This document shows, piece after piece, positions 35,098-45,999 of a DNA stretch of 64,000 nt (its first letter is position 1; each line of letters starts with the position of its first letter). Made by a program: the position numbers and the translations under genes. Where the stretch lies: assembly GCF_030247185.1 (NCBI RefSeq), contig NC_080571.1, positions 46,603,002 through 46,667,001 of the forward strand. The letters run 5' to 3'. The DNA comes from Malaya genurostris (lineage: Eukaryota > Arthropoda > Insecta > Diptera > Culicidae). Below the pieces are notes generated by a model. The model made no database searches. It saw only the letters and a list, made by a program, of their open reading frames with translations, and had not been told where the DNA came from.

Positions 35098-35344
35098 GTG
35101 TACGTGACAAATAATGTCACACGATTTTCTGCGAGGTGGCAGAACCGATTTCCACAAGCTCAGGTTCAAATGAAAGGTTTTATGGTCCCATAGATCGCTA
35201 TTGAATTTTATCCTGATCCGACTTCCGGTTCCTAAATTTCAAGGCAATATGTGCAAAGCTATGAGAAAATGCGCATTCAATTTTCTAGGAAATTTCTCAG
35301 CCTATTTTCACAAACTAAGATGCAAATGAAACGGCCAGAAAAAG

Positions 35345-35560
35345 TGCATCGGCCAGAAAAAGTCGAAAACACGTTTTTGTTCGGCACGTCAGTATAGACA
35401 TTGCATTTCGATGCAAAGAAAACAAGTGTTCTGTAAGTAGCAGAAACTTTACGTCTTGCTAGCGGTTCAAATTGAACTGCCGAGTTTTGCATAAAGCAGT
35501 TCAATTTGAACTGCTATGCACTGATGAGTCAAAAACAAAACGTAAACATATCAAAAAGTC
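35345..35560. repeat. MITE 'C' copy
   Basis: It contains both inverted halves, 'agcggttcaaattgaactgc' and 'agcagttcaatttgaactgc', followed by 'tatgcactgatgagtc' and 'aaaacgtaaac'. It interrupts the repeat block. Confidence 0.55.
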
Positions 35561-35612
35561 CTTGAAAAGTTTATCCAGATCCGACTTTCGGTTCCGGAAT
35601 TACAAGGCAATA

Positions 35613-36532
35613 CGAGATCTGTTCAAAAAGTTTCCGGAATTTTTTAATTGCGCGCGTCTGGAGAGTCCGGCGATCAAAATTTTTTTTTTATTGTGTTGGT
35701 ACATATGTCCCTAATGTATGGTGAAATTTTCAGCTGTATTCATTGTTTACATTCTGTCTTGTAGCGGCTGGTGTAGACGTGTTTTTTTGAGCTCGGCGAT
35801 TTTTGTTAGTTTAAACAATGGAAGAATTGAAGAGTCAAAGAATTTGTATTAAATTTTGCGTGAAAAATGAAATAAAGTGTAACCAATTGTGCGAAATGTT
35901 ACAGAGAGCCTACGGTGAGTCTGCTATGAAAAAAAAAAAACAAGTGTTTACGAGTGGTATAAGCGTTTCCAAGATGGCCGCGAAGACGTTGAAGACGACG
36001 AACGCTCCGGTCGACCCAGCACGTCAATAATCGATGAAAATGTGGGAAAAGTGGAAAAAATAATTATGGATGATCACCGAATCACTATTAGAGAAGTTGC
36101 TGATGAAGTTGGCATATCAGTTGGCTTTTGCCATCATATTTTTTCAAATGTTTTGGGCATGAAACGAGTGGCAGCAAAATTCGTTCCAAAACTGCTGAAT
36201 TTTTTGGCTAAAAACAAGACTTTAATCATGCCCAACCTCCTTATTCACCAGATATCGCTCCGTGTGATTTTTTCCTGTTCCCAAAGTTGAAGAGACCCAT
36301 GAAAGGACAGCGTTTTTCATCGATTGAAGAGATAAATGTAGAATCGCTGAGAGTGCTACAGAGCATTACAAAAAGTGACTATCAGGGGTGTTTCGAAGAC
36401 TGGAAAAAACGCTGGCATAAGTGTATTATATCTAGGGGGGATTACTTTGAAGGGGACCATATAGATGTAGACGAATAAATAAATATTTTTTTAGAAAAAT
36501 GAGAACTCCGGGTACTTTTTGAACAGACCTCG
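35613..36532 (+). mobile_element. Internally deleted GVQW3/SETMAR-like mariner, 920 bp
   Basis: Left end CGAGATCTGTTCAAAAAGTT and right end (inward) CGAGGTCTGTTCAAAAAGTA are flanked by TA (35611-35612 and 36533-36534). The insertion splits the phrase 'aaggcaaTAtgtgcaaa'. The undisturbed phrase is visible at about 35241, so the empty site is known. Confidence 0.88.
35818..36478 (+). pseudogene. Mariner transposase of GVQW3 type, catalytic core deleted
   Basis: The N-terminus reads MEELKSQRICIKFCVKNEI then LCEMLQRAYGES. A frameshift occurs in an A12 run at about 35930, after which TSVYEWYKRFQDGREDVEDD and ERSGRPSTS continue, then VGKVEKIIMDDHRITIREVA (second helix-turn-helix) and FVPKLLNFLAKN. 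It then jumps to PPYSPDIAPCDFFLFPKLKR with the third catalytic Asp, and ends WHKCIISRGDYFEGD. The stretch with the first two Asp residues is gone and the frame changes at the junction. Inactive. Confidence 0.88.
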
Positions 36533-37290
36533 TATGTGCAAATCTATGAAAAAATGTGCATTCAATTTTCTCGGAAATTTCGTAACCGATTTTCACAAAC
36601 TAAGATGCAAATGATAGGTCTTGAGATTCTTCAAAAAATCCATATCCGACTTTCGGCTCCGGAATTGCAGTGAGATTAGTAAAAATTTTCAATTTCATGA
36701 AGATGTTTTCACAAGCGATGGTGAAACGATGTGCACATTTTTATTAAATTTACTAATAAATTGATCTAGTTGACAGACCTTGTTATTTGGTGGATACATA
36801 AATCTACTTTGGCACTACTAGTGCCCGGTTTCCGCTACCGAACGCACCGGTAACAATGAAAAAAAGCTTTAGAAACGGATTAAACAGATTTTCACAAATC
36901 ATGTTTCAAATTAAAGCTCTCGTTGTCTTAAAAGATACTGTGCTATTTCATCCAGATCCAACTTCCGGTTCCGAAATTATAGGCTAATGAGTATCAAAAC
37001 TTTCAAACTGTCATAAAAAATGATGCAAAATCGGTACGTGCTGGTACGGAAGAAGAAGGAAACGCACCCGCCTAGCACACAGCGTGCTTTGTTCAATTTT
37101 GTATAGCGTGCAGGGATGCCACATATAAATCTTTATTACCTTGACATAACAGTTTACAAATTGGAAAGGTGATGGTAGTTTATACCAAAGAAAGTTTTTG
37201 ATTTTATTCAAGTTTCAAAAAAAGAAACTTGACAGAATTTTCAAGTGATGTTTCTGAAAATGTAAGTAATATGATAAAGGCATCATTATA

Positions 37291-37929
37291 CCACTAGGTG
37301 GATTAACAAAAAGGTTTTTCATCGATGGTTCGACCGATTTCCACAAGCTTAGAATTAAACGAAATGCCCTTGTACGTCATTTACGAACCGACTTCGATTG
37401 TACCGGCTCTCGGGTTCCAGTGCTGGAAGTACATATAATAGTGAACCCATTTCGTTTTCTTAAGGATGACCTACACGTGAAAAGCACTGTTTCATTCTGT
37501 ATGTTATACTAGTTGATGCACCAAGAATCCCTTCTGGTTCTGGTTCTTCCAAAAATCATAGAGAAACTTCTGCCCTTCCTCCGGCCCACGAAGGTAACAC
37601 TCATTTTTGACAAGATTTGGCAACCGTGCCGTTGTGCCAAACCGCCAAACGCTGTTTTTGTACCGACGGTGACAAATTCACTAAACTCGTCATAACTTCA
37701 TCCAATAGATGAATTTCTGGATGATTATGAAGGAAAAGATTAAGCGAATAGGAAAAAGTTAAGTCCAAGGTACAAGCTTCTACCCTAAGGAGAGGAGGTT
37801 AAAAATAGCAACCATAAAAATATTGCTAATATAAGTTTATTTATTCCCTGAGGATTCCCTGAATATCCGACTTAAAATGAAATTTTGGTGCTAATTTTGT
37901 CTGTTTAATATAGTATAGTCCTTTATAAG
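37291..37929. other. No gene seen
   Basis: AT-rich sequence without recognised repeats, apart from weak traces of the preceding repeat block. Confidence 0.4.
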
Positions 37930-37931
37930 TA

Positions 37932-38117
37932 CACTGAGGTCTTTTTATGTGGTTTTTTTATGCGACTTTTTTTATGCGAATTTTCAGAGTTATGCGGTTT
38001 TTTTATGCGAATTTTCAGAGTTATGCGATTTTTTTATGCGAATTTTCAGAGTTCTGCGGTTTTTTTCATGCGGTTTTTTAGGCGGCACATAAATTCGCAT
38101 AAAAACAGACTTCAGTG
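37932..38117. mobile_element. MITE 'TGCGG', short copy (186 bp)
   Basis: The ends are CACTGAGGTCTTTTTATG and its near inverse, finishing AGACTTCAGTG, flanked by TA. The inside is three to four repeats of 'ttatgcgaattttcagag' plus 'ttatgcggttttttt'. Confidence 0.85.
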
Positions 38118-38389
38118 TAATTAAATAAATAAATATCATATATTTTATTCAATACGCTTGTTTCATTGATGATGTATAGTTTTTAAATGTGTAACGTTAC
38201 ATATGTTAAATAACAACAGTGAAAACATATTAATGTTATTTTTCCTTTCTATTTCAGGTAAGTCAACCGAATCATCTTTACTTGTCGACAAGAGATCGAG
38301 AAAAAAAGGTATCTTTTTCGATGAATCGATTTTCAATTAACTAATTTCAATGTTATCAAATTAAAAATTGAATATTTCGCGAAAAATTT

Positions 38390-38900
38390 AATAATCTTCA
38401 GAATTCAAAACTTAGAACTCAGACCTCAGAATTTAGAACTCAGATTTCTGTACTTTGCCTCGATCTTCAACCTTCATCATCCCGATGGGACGGTTCGATG
38501 CATCGGGCGTTGGTCTTAGAAGACTGTTGTCATATGTTCGAGCCCCGACCTGGAAAGATTCTTGGTGTCAGTAGGATCGTAATATCAGTCATGTAATGAT
38601 TTCCTATACGCTATGCTTTGGTCAACCTCCAGAAATTAGTACTTGCGACTTATTATTTAGAACCTAGAATTCAATACTCCGAACTCAGATCTCAGAATTC
38701 TCGAATTTCAGAAGTCAGTACATAGACTTCAGTAATCAGGTACTAAAACTTTTATGATTCACATAATAAGGCTTAGATCTCAAACCGCAGAACTAATAAC
38801 TTAAAACTCAGAATTCGCTACTCACTATTCAGAATTCATAACGCTGATCTTACTAGTCAGTAGTCAGTACTAGTGGTAGAATTTATTGCTCAAAATTTTG
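38390..38900. repeat. Degenerate 'cagaactcagaattc' simple repeat with a SINE inside
   Basis: Loose repetition of 'agaactcagaattcag' on both sides of the SINE at 38483-38640. A similar stretch lies at 42880-43290. The interval 38120-38389 shows no gene. Confidence 0.5.
38483..38640 (+). repeat. tRNA-derived SINE, copy 2 (3' truncated)
   Basis: An A-box-like region near 'gatgcatcgggcgttgg', the B box TGTTCGAGCCCCGACC and then 'ttggtgtcagtaggatcgta' match the copies at 23.5 and 53.1 kb. Confidence 0.7.
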
Positions 38901-39904
38901 AATTAGGATCTCCAATCTCGGAAATTGGCCTATGATATTATGAGACATTACATCTAATGGTTCTATATTTGTGAGTCAGGAAAACTCATTTGTAATAAAC
39001 CAGAGAGGATGCTTCAAAATCATTTTCCGAATTTTATTCTGAGTTCTTTGAAGTGTTTTCTTTTTGATGGAATAACATCCTAACCAAATTGATACTGCAT
39101 AAAGCATGGCTGGTCTGGAAATGTGTTTATTAATGTATAATTTATTCTTAAGTCAGAACGTAGAATTTCTGTTTATAAGTCCAAGTAACTATTTTTGTTA
39201 CGCTAGCTTATTTGTGACTAGTTTTCAACCAGAAGATTGAGTGATTGTTACTAACATCTAACCACTTGTGTGACTCAAAAAGCGCAGTTTCTACTAGTTG
39301 CTAAGTCGGCTAGAAATAAGATGTCGTTATGTTGTAATTCCATACTGAAATAACTTATCTTTCCGTAACTTCAATATAACTTGCTTTCAAGTAAACTAGT
39401 TGAAACTTAGTCACCATCGACATTATAAACATTGAATGAATCCAGAATACTTTTCCATCAGCAACAAAAAGGCAGTAGAGTACTTGAAATCACAAACTTG
39501 ATGCAAGGTACAAATTTCACAACGATTTTAAAACTGTCGAGCGGAATTCAATTTCAAATAACTGTTTTTTATGTGCCTTCAATCAAAATCTGTTTATGAA
39601 GATATAAAAAATAAACAACAAAATAACCCTTTGTTCAGATTGCTCAAAATTAATCCAAGTAGATTGATTTTTCTTTATTTTAAATTCATATATCATGAGA
39701 ATTAGAATATTATCACCATCGATGCTCAATCCCTATATTGTTTTCTTCGTGTTTATGATAGTGCATAGAGCAAAGATGTCTATTCTGTCTTTCATTATTT
39801 TTCCTAAAAAGTACTTTTGAAAAAAGTTATATCCAGGTTTTATTTATGTTTCATACACTTTTTGCGACTCTGTAGTGTGATCGCCATATTCAAGCCAACA
39901 CAAG
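38901..39904. repeat. No gene; contains repeat 'G' copy at about 39180-39425
   Basis: 'ccaagtaacta', 'cttatttgtgactag' and 'aagcgcagtttctactag' are the reverse complement of 52440-52740. The remainder is AT-rich and unassigned. Confidence 0.5.
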
Positions 39905-40195
39905 TTTTTTAGGTTCAGTTTTGCAATGACTGAGTGGAAACATATATTGGAGAAGCCAAATGAATGAAAAACTAACAGAAAAGATAATTTAATGGAAAAA
40001 TATATGCTCAGAGACAGGACTCAAACCTGCGTTCTTTTTCGCTACCATTTCGCCACTCTGAACCCTGTTATAGACACTCTAAAACGCGGTCAAACATGGT
40101 AGAACGTACATCGAACATGGTCTACATCCTGGCCGTCACCCGACCGATACCATACATTCAAACATCTTCTCTGTCCATCAAACACTAGTCTTCTC
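39905..40195 (-). repeat. Repeat 'A' with tRNA-like cassette, copy 3
   Basis: The minus strand matches 9455-9735 across the 5' extension ('gaccatgttcgatgtacg'), the cassette (40006-40061, deleted in the anticodon region) and the tail ('catttggcttctccaatata'). Confidence 0.7.
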
Positions 40196-40455
40196 GCTTT
40201 TTACCTATCTCCCGCTCAAGCACTGAGTAGGAGAGTGTGTTTATAATCCCCTGTCACCTTCTTTACTGGTGCCAGTGTGCGGCTTTACGTCAAACCAACT
40301 AAAATTTATACATCGTTTTTTAGGTTGCATTTTCGTTGTCATTACGTTGGGAAAAACCTACCGATAACTATCTGAACCAATGCAGAAATAGTATGTTGAA
40401 ATCTTATAATATCTATGTCATCGCTATGTCAATTCACAGTAACGATTTACATATA

Positions 40456-40778
40456 CACTGAGGTCTTTTTTTATGCGGTCTTTTTTTATGCGGTTTTTTT
40501 TACGCGACTTTTTTTATGCGAATTTTCAGAGTTATGCGGTTTTTTTTTATGCGAAGTTTCAGAGTTACGCGGTTTTTTTTATGCGAATTTTCAGAGTTAT
40601 GCGGTTTGCCCTTCTGCGGTCTTTTTTTATGCGAAGTTTCAGAGTTATGCGGTTTTTTTTATGCGAATTTTCAGAGTTATGCGGTTTTTTTTTATGCGAA
40701 TTTTCAGAGTTATGCGGTTTTTTTTTATGCGGTTTTTTTTATGCGGTACGTAAATTCGCATAAAAAAAGACTTCAGTG
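40456..40778. mobile_element. MITE 'TGCGG', long copy (323 bp)
   Basis: It has the same ends as 37932-38117 (CACTGAGGTCTTTTT...AGACTTCAGTG), flanked by TA. It has about seven internal 'atgcggttttttttatgcg' units, so copy number of the internal minisatellite has changed. Three overlapping open frames here are composition artefacts. Confidence 0.88.
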
Positions 40779-40799
40779 TACGCTTACGTATTTTCAAGG

Positions 40800-41310
40800 G
40801 TTTTGCAACGGAAAATAAACCTTTTTTCAACTAGTAGCTAAAAGCATAGTTGTGATTAAAGATATGTTAGAATCAAGTAACGATAACTTACAAATGATAG
40901 TTCAATGTTCATGTTATAAAGAAACACTACTGCCACCTTGTTGTAACCAGTATAACATAAAAAACATGTTCGTGCTCTTGTTGCAACATAATTGGGCTAA
41001 ATGGTACCAGAACTAGTTTCGGGTTGCTACTATTGAAGTCTAATATAACTTTTTTTCAACTAGCAGCTAGCAGCAAAGTTGTGATTAAAGATATGTTTGG
41101 ATTAAGTAACGATAGCCTATAAATTATAATTAATTTAATATGACTAAAAGGTGTGATGATTGGAAACCTAAATAACTATTTCGTAACTAGTTGTGTTATG
41201 AAAAAATATTTCCAGTATAACATAAAAAACCATATTCGTGCTCTTGTTGCAACATAGTTTGGACTTAGTCGTATCAGAACTAGTTGCAGATTGTTACTTG
41301 GGAAACGATA
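40800..41310. repeat. Repeat 'G', two tandem partial copies
   Basis: About 40830-41035 and 41055-41300 repeat the same series: 'caactagtagctaaaagc', 'gttgtgattaaagatatg', 'ccagtataacataaaaaac', 'gtgctcttgttgcaacata' and 'agaactagtt'. The outer end 'agattgttacttggg' is the inverse of the left end at 52043. Confidence 0.6.
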
Positions 41311-41639
41311 TAAACATTTCATATATTTATTACACTTTGCCCAAATTTCTTCTATGTGATCCTTGAAAGTGATTTTGTTGGCACACGTTGAACCTAAATA
41401 TTTTGATTAAAAGCCGTTCAATTTGATAACGTGATTATTGTGATTATGGTTTAAGAAAAGAAGCTCTGGGTTGAAGAAAAATAATTAATTGATTTTTTTT
41501 TTCTGTATTTGATTCAATTTTCCAATTTGTCAGGTTACCACTAAAAATATTAAAGCTTCTTTGTAGGCAACTGCAGATTCTTAGAGTTCTTAGATTTCTG
41601 CCTGTGGCTAGCAGACTTGTATCTGTTTATTTGTCTATT

Positions 41640-41770
41640 TAGGAGCAAGGAAAAGCCCACTGGAGTTTGTATCTGTCAAACTTGCTCTCCAACAGGCATA
41701 AAACCTCCTCATCTTTTGCATCAACAGATTACATTTATTATGCATGTTGTGTATATCTGATTTGGAGTTT
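41640..41770 (-). repeat. 3' end fragment of a jockey-like element
   Basis: It matches the 3' tail at 61690-61790: 'aggaaaagcccactggag', 'cttgctctccaacaggcata' and 'aaacctcctcatctttt'. No coding part is present. The interval 41311-41639 shows nothing recognised. Confidence 0.65.
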
Positions 41771-41904
41771 TATCGGAAGAAGTGCGGCTTTCTCAGTCAA
41801 ATGGAAATATGCGAACGATTTGTTTATAAAATTACCCTGGCAATTTTATAAACAAATCGTTTGCCTATTTCCATTTGACTGAGAAAGCCGCACTTCTTCC
41901 GATA
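41771..41904. repeat. Near-perfect palindrome, two 63-bp arms, 8-nt loop
   Basis: Arms 41771-41833 and 41842-41904 are inverted copies with about two mismatches and the loop ACCCTGGC. It directly abuts the retroelement fragment and was probably made by a fold-back duplication. Confidence 0.9.
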
Positions 41905-43733
41905 CCTTTATTATTTTCTATGAATAACCAGGATTAGCAGTTTTCTAATAAATTACAGTAGGGCTCAAAAGTCTTTTGTTGGTGATATTTCTTCGATAAT
42001 GTTGGCGTCCCAGTTATCGACAAAGGAGCGCATCAAAGTCTAACGACAACATATGTTCATACAAACTCCTATAAACAAATAAAGGTAGTGAAACAAGTGG
42101 TAAGATTTGGAAAAGGTGAACATTTAAGCGTCTTAAAACAGGTGGGTCATAAGTTTTTTGGTAGTTTTTTCAAGTTGACACTTGTTCTTATTGAACTAAT
42201 TTGTGACTAAACTTCTTTTTCGCTCGATTCCAGATTATAAGTGAATCTTACCTCGATTTGTTTTACCCTGAAAATCCAATGATACCGTATTTTTTTTCAA
42301 ATCATTTCACTTTTTTTTCAAATCATTTCAACTGGATGACGATCATTTCACTTTTTGTCGTGAATACGACTTACTTTACTATGGGACGCCTTTTCAAAAT
42401 TTACCCTCTGGGAGAGTGATAAGTTTTTGATCGTGAATATCTCTTGTTATACTTAATGCAACAACATCATTTTTCCTCCATGCTATCAGGAATATAATCA
42501 GGAATTTATGATAAAATTTTCAACAGTGTAAAATAACCATACATAACTCAAAATCTATGTTCTCTCAAACTTTTGGAAATAACGAGGAAAACTCATCACG
42601 TTTGCTTGCCTTTTTCGCACCAGGACGACGGTTTTGAGGTAGTCAGGCACATCTCAGTTCCGATGTTCTACTGACCGAGTGTAATAGCTAAATCTTAACC
42701 GAGAATTGTTCATTTTTTCTAGTACATTAGACGGAACTGGATATCGTGCTGAGGTTCTTCCACCAACATCAGTAATAATGAGGTGGTAAAAACCTCAAAT
42801 GCTCAGATGGAATCAATGTAGCTCTTCTTCGCATTCGGACGTCGTGGCTAGCAGAAAACCAGTAGTAGCAGAGATTTCAATTTTTTGGTTAAATTCAAGA
42901 ACTAATCTCAGAAACTAGATTCTGGTCCACCTGAATTCTGAAGTTAATTTTAAGTTCATACTTCTATTTAAAAATTCAGTTCCAGATTACAGGCTCAGGA
43001 ATTAGAATTTCTGGATTTTGAAAATGGTTTCAAATTAAGTTTCTTATTCAGGGACTCGATTCAGGATTTTTCAGAATTCATGAACAAAATTCAGGATATG
43101 AATTTTAGATCTGGATTCTGAAACTAAATATTTGGTCTGAACACCGAACCTTGATTTAAAAACTGAATTGAAAATTGCTAAAAATAACTTCAGTTCCTTA
43201 CTTCTAGAACTAAATTTATGACCTAAGTTTTTGATCTAGATTCCGAAAATTTGCAGCTTAATTCGGAGCGTGCCTCAGATTTATATCTTGGTTCTTTAAT
43301 TTTAACAGTTATAACCATTTGACAAATTACTCAAAACGGTTTTTTAGAACCACTAAAATATTTCCAAAGGATTTTCAGAAGTTTATGCAATCGTTAACAT
43401 TCTGGAAGCGAAGCAATGAAAGTTGAAAAATATACACAATCTAATACGAATGATGATCTTTATCCAGAAGTGAGGAAGAAACAAGCCAGTTTTTTTCGTA
43501 TTCACGTCCTCCAGTTATGTCTGTGACATTACCCACCCGCCGTTTTTTTCAAATCATTTCAACTGGATGACATGAATACGAATAAAACTGATATGCTTTT
43601 TCCACACATCCGAACATCGATAATCGCACGTACTAGCTGATCGATTGAACGAATTTTGCGAAACTATATCATTTGCAATATTGTAACGGTACAAATATAA
43701 TAAGGCGGAACATACGAGACCAAAAAATTACGC
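41905..43733. other. No gene; minor dispersed repeats
   Basis: The phrase 'tcatttcaactggatgac' with 'gtgaatacgac' at about 42330-42370 recurs inverted or in part at 43490-43580, 45755-45835 and 50190-50255. Loose 'agaactaaattctga' repeats occupy 42880-43290. Confidence 0.45.
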
Positions 43734-44947
43734 ACGGAACGACCGAAATCAGCATTTTCGCGAAAAATTTAGTTGATTTGCTGATTTTAGTTAGTTATTT
43801 TTTGAGACAACTAAAAAAATCTTACTTTTGCTGATTTAGATTTTTTATTTTCATTCCCTTAATAATAATAAAATATTTGTTGAAATGACTATTTTTTTAG
43901 TTGAATTCACAAATTAAACGTGCTGTCATTTCTTAGCTAAGGCACATTTCATTTCCATTGAACTAATTTTTTAGTTGAATTAAAGAAATATAATGTTGTT
44001 TTCAACCAATATGAATGGTTGAATTGGCTTCTGCAATCTGCAGCTATATGGCGCCCTGTCACCGAAACGGTAACACCGTAATGACTACTAGCCACTAGAT
44101 GGCACACTACTGCCGAAAAATTTCAGACGCGGTTGTCTTTTCTATATTGGCAGGTATAAATACGATGTTGTATTGGAGAAAAAGACATAAACGAAACGTA
44201 AACATCGTTTTGAATTTTTTTTTTCTTAATCACTGTTTTCTTCATTCTCACTGAAAACTTTGAGCACTCGGAAAACAAAAACCGAATACAAATAGTACAC
44301 CGGACGGCGCAGCTCGGAAGGTTTGAAGATACAAAAAAACTTCATCACAATTAGAGTGAAACATTAGAAATTCACTTCACTGTTCCGCGTAAAAACATTA
44401 TTACGCACAATCGCTTCAAGTGCGCACAAATTCTGAATAAATACGATTTCCACTAACAGTTTACGACATTTTTACATATCGGTTTAGAAATTTAAATAAA
44501 GATATATCGAACACATGCGAAAAACATCAAAACAATTTTCAAGCAGTTTCAATAAGACTGTACTTTTTAGCTTTTTAATGGATTGTTTTGCTTTGACACT
44601 TCTCATGAGTTTTTGGCTAATAAACTTGTTAATAATACCCATTTCAGTTTTGGTTTCTTTGTGCTGTCCTTCAGTAATGATGGTGATAGATAAATAGAAA
44701 CAAATTTTCTGATTTTAATAACAAAATTAGTTGTCAATGAGAATTTCGTGTTGGATTGAAATATTGCTGGTTTGTGTCCAGGATATTCACCAACTAAACA
44801 CATTCTCTAAAAATAAGAGTTTTTTCAGCAAAGTAAATTCTCAATTTTAACTAATTTTATAGTTATTTTGGAAATTTTGTTGTTAAAATCAACTAATTCA
44901 AAAACAGTAATACGAATTAGGCGCAGAGCTAATTTCGGTCGTTCCGT
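43734..44947 (+). mobile_element. 1.2-kb inverted-repeat element 'X', copy 2
   Basis: It is the reverse-oriented partner of 14271-15486, with ends ACGGAACGACCGAAATCAGC and its inverse. The 60-codon frame at 44515-44697 encodes the same peptide as in copy 1. The two copies lie about 28 kb apart in opposite orientation. Confidence 0.8.
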
Positions 44948-45999
44948 GCGGGGTTGTGTAGGGAACAAGACCGATTGCATCAAAAATGCAATGTTCAAAT
45001 TCATTCATAAAATGAAAAATCGTTTTTTGCCATCTAAGATTTCAAAATCTAAGTTGCGAATTAATATAACTTCCACTTCAATAACTTGCTTGTAAAACTC
45101 GTCCCAAAAATAAAAATTAAATAGCGATTTGAAAGAATGTCAACAAACTGAAATTAAGGATTGTAAAATATCAGGATCACACTAGATATTTTTAGCGAAT
45201 ATCTCACAAGCCAGTTGTAATTCCATATAAAACTGTCTTGTTTGAATATTATTGAGTTGTTTTATAAAATGATACATAATTGAAATCCGATAGGTGAAGT
45301 ATTGTCAACATGCCAAACGTTTTGATATCTAACAAAGAATGAACAATTTCGCTTTAGGTAAGAAATCAATTATAGTAGCATTTTGGTTACAAATTGAGTG
45401 ACTAAATTGGCCGTTTTTGACAACACGCACAAATGTGTCTCCCTCATTAATAAGCACATAGTTAGTGTTTGTTTTACTAGCGAAAAAAAGACATGTTTCT
45501 AAGTCACTACACTCAACCACTGAAAATATTCCGTATTTCTATGTGTCGGTTTTGCACCCCCTTTTGTGCGATGATTCGTTCAATTTATGCGGTTGAAATT
45601 TTTTGCCTTTGCTTGGCACTGGATTTCACCTTAATGCTTGTTCATATCAAGCATTTTAGAAAGTTAAATTTAGAATTATTTGTGATTATCACATACGACT
45701 GAAAATTTTATCTTAATTTGCTGACTATAATTCCGATGATATGGAGAAAAAAAATGTTGCTGCGTTGAATTCACGATTGAGTTCTACCCATTCTGGACAG
45801 GGTAAATTTTGAAAAGGCCCTCCATAGCAAAGTAAGCCGTAACCAAGTTGAACAACCATTACCACCCAGCAGTTCAACATAAACCACTAGTCAATGTTTA
45901 TTCTACATAACTAACACTTTAAGAGTTGATCAAATGAGTTCCAACTAAACGGTAATCGAATACCAAATAAATATAATTGTGGAACCATAAAAATCCAAT
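44948..45999. other. No gene seen
   Basis: AT-rich. The 69-codon frame 45493-45702 has no domain. Confidence 0.4.

Larger units (their letters stand above)
34880..37290 (-). repeat. Degenerate 'CCGGAACCGGAAGTCGG' block, inverted copy, with insertions
   Basis: It begins at 34925 with the terminal signature in reverse ('cgagggccgaatgttatata', 'ctcagctcgacgaattgagc'), then a (TG)n run and loose units with 'gatccgacttccggttcc' and 'aaggcaatatgtgcaaa'. A MITE 'C' copy (about 35345-35560) and a mariner (35613-36532) are inserted in it. Confidence 0.75.

Noticed and set aside
34903..35193. Open frames on both strands with long His/Thr and Cys/Val runs
   Set aside because: They are translations of the (TG)n microsatellite.
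40415..40830. Three overlapping frames rich in Phe, Arg and 'SELCGFF' repeats
   Set aside because: They arise from the MITE's internal minisatellite, whose period keeps several frames open. No gene.
41771..41904. MicroRNA precursor
   Set aside because: The arms are too long and nearly perfect for a typical precursor. A fold-back duplication is simpler without small RNA data.
45493..45702. Possible small membrane or chemosensory protein frame
   Set aside because: Hydrophobic only by AT-rich composition. No motif, and no intron or promoter evidence.
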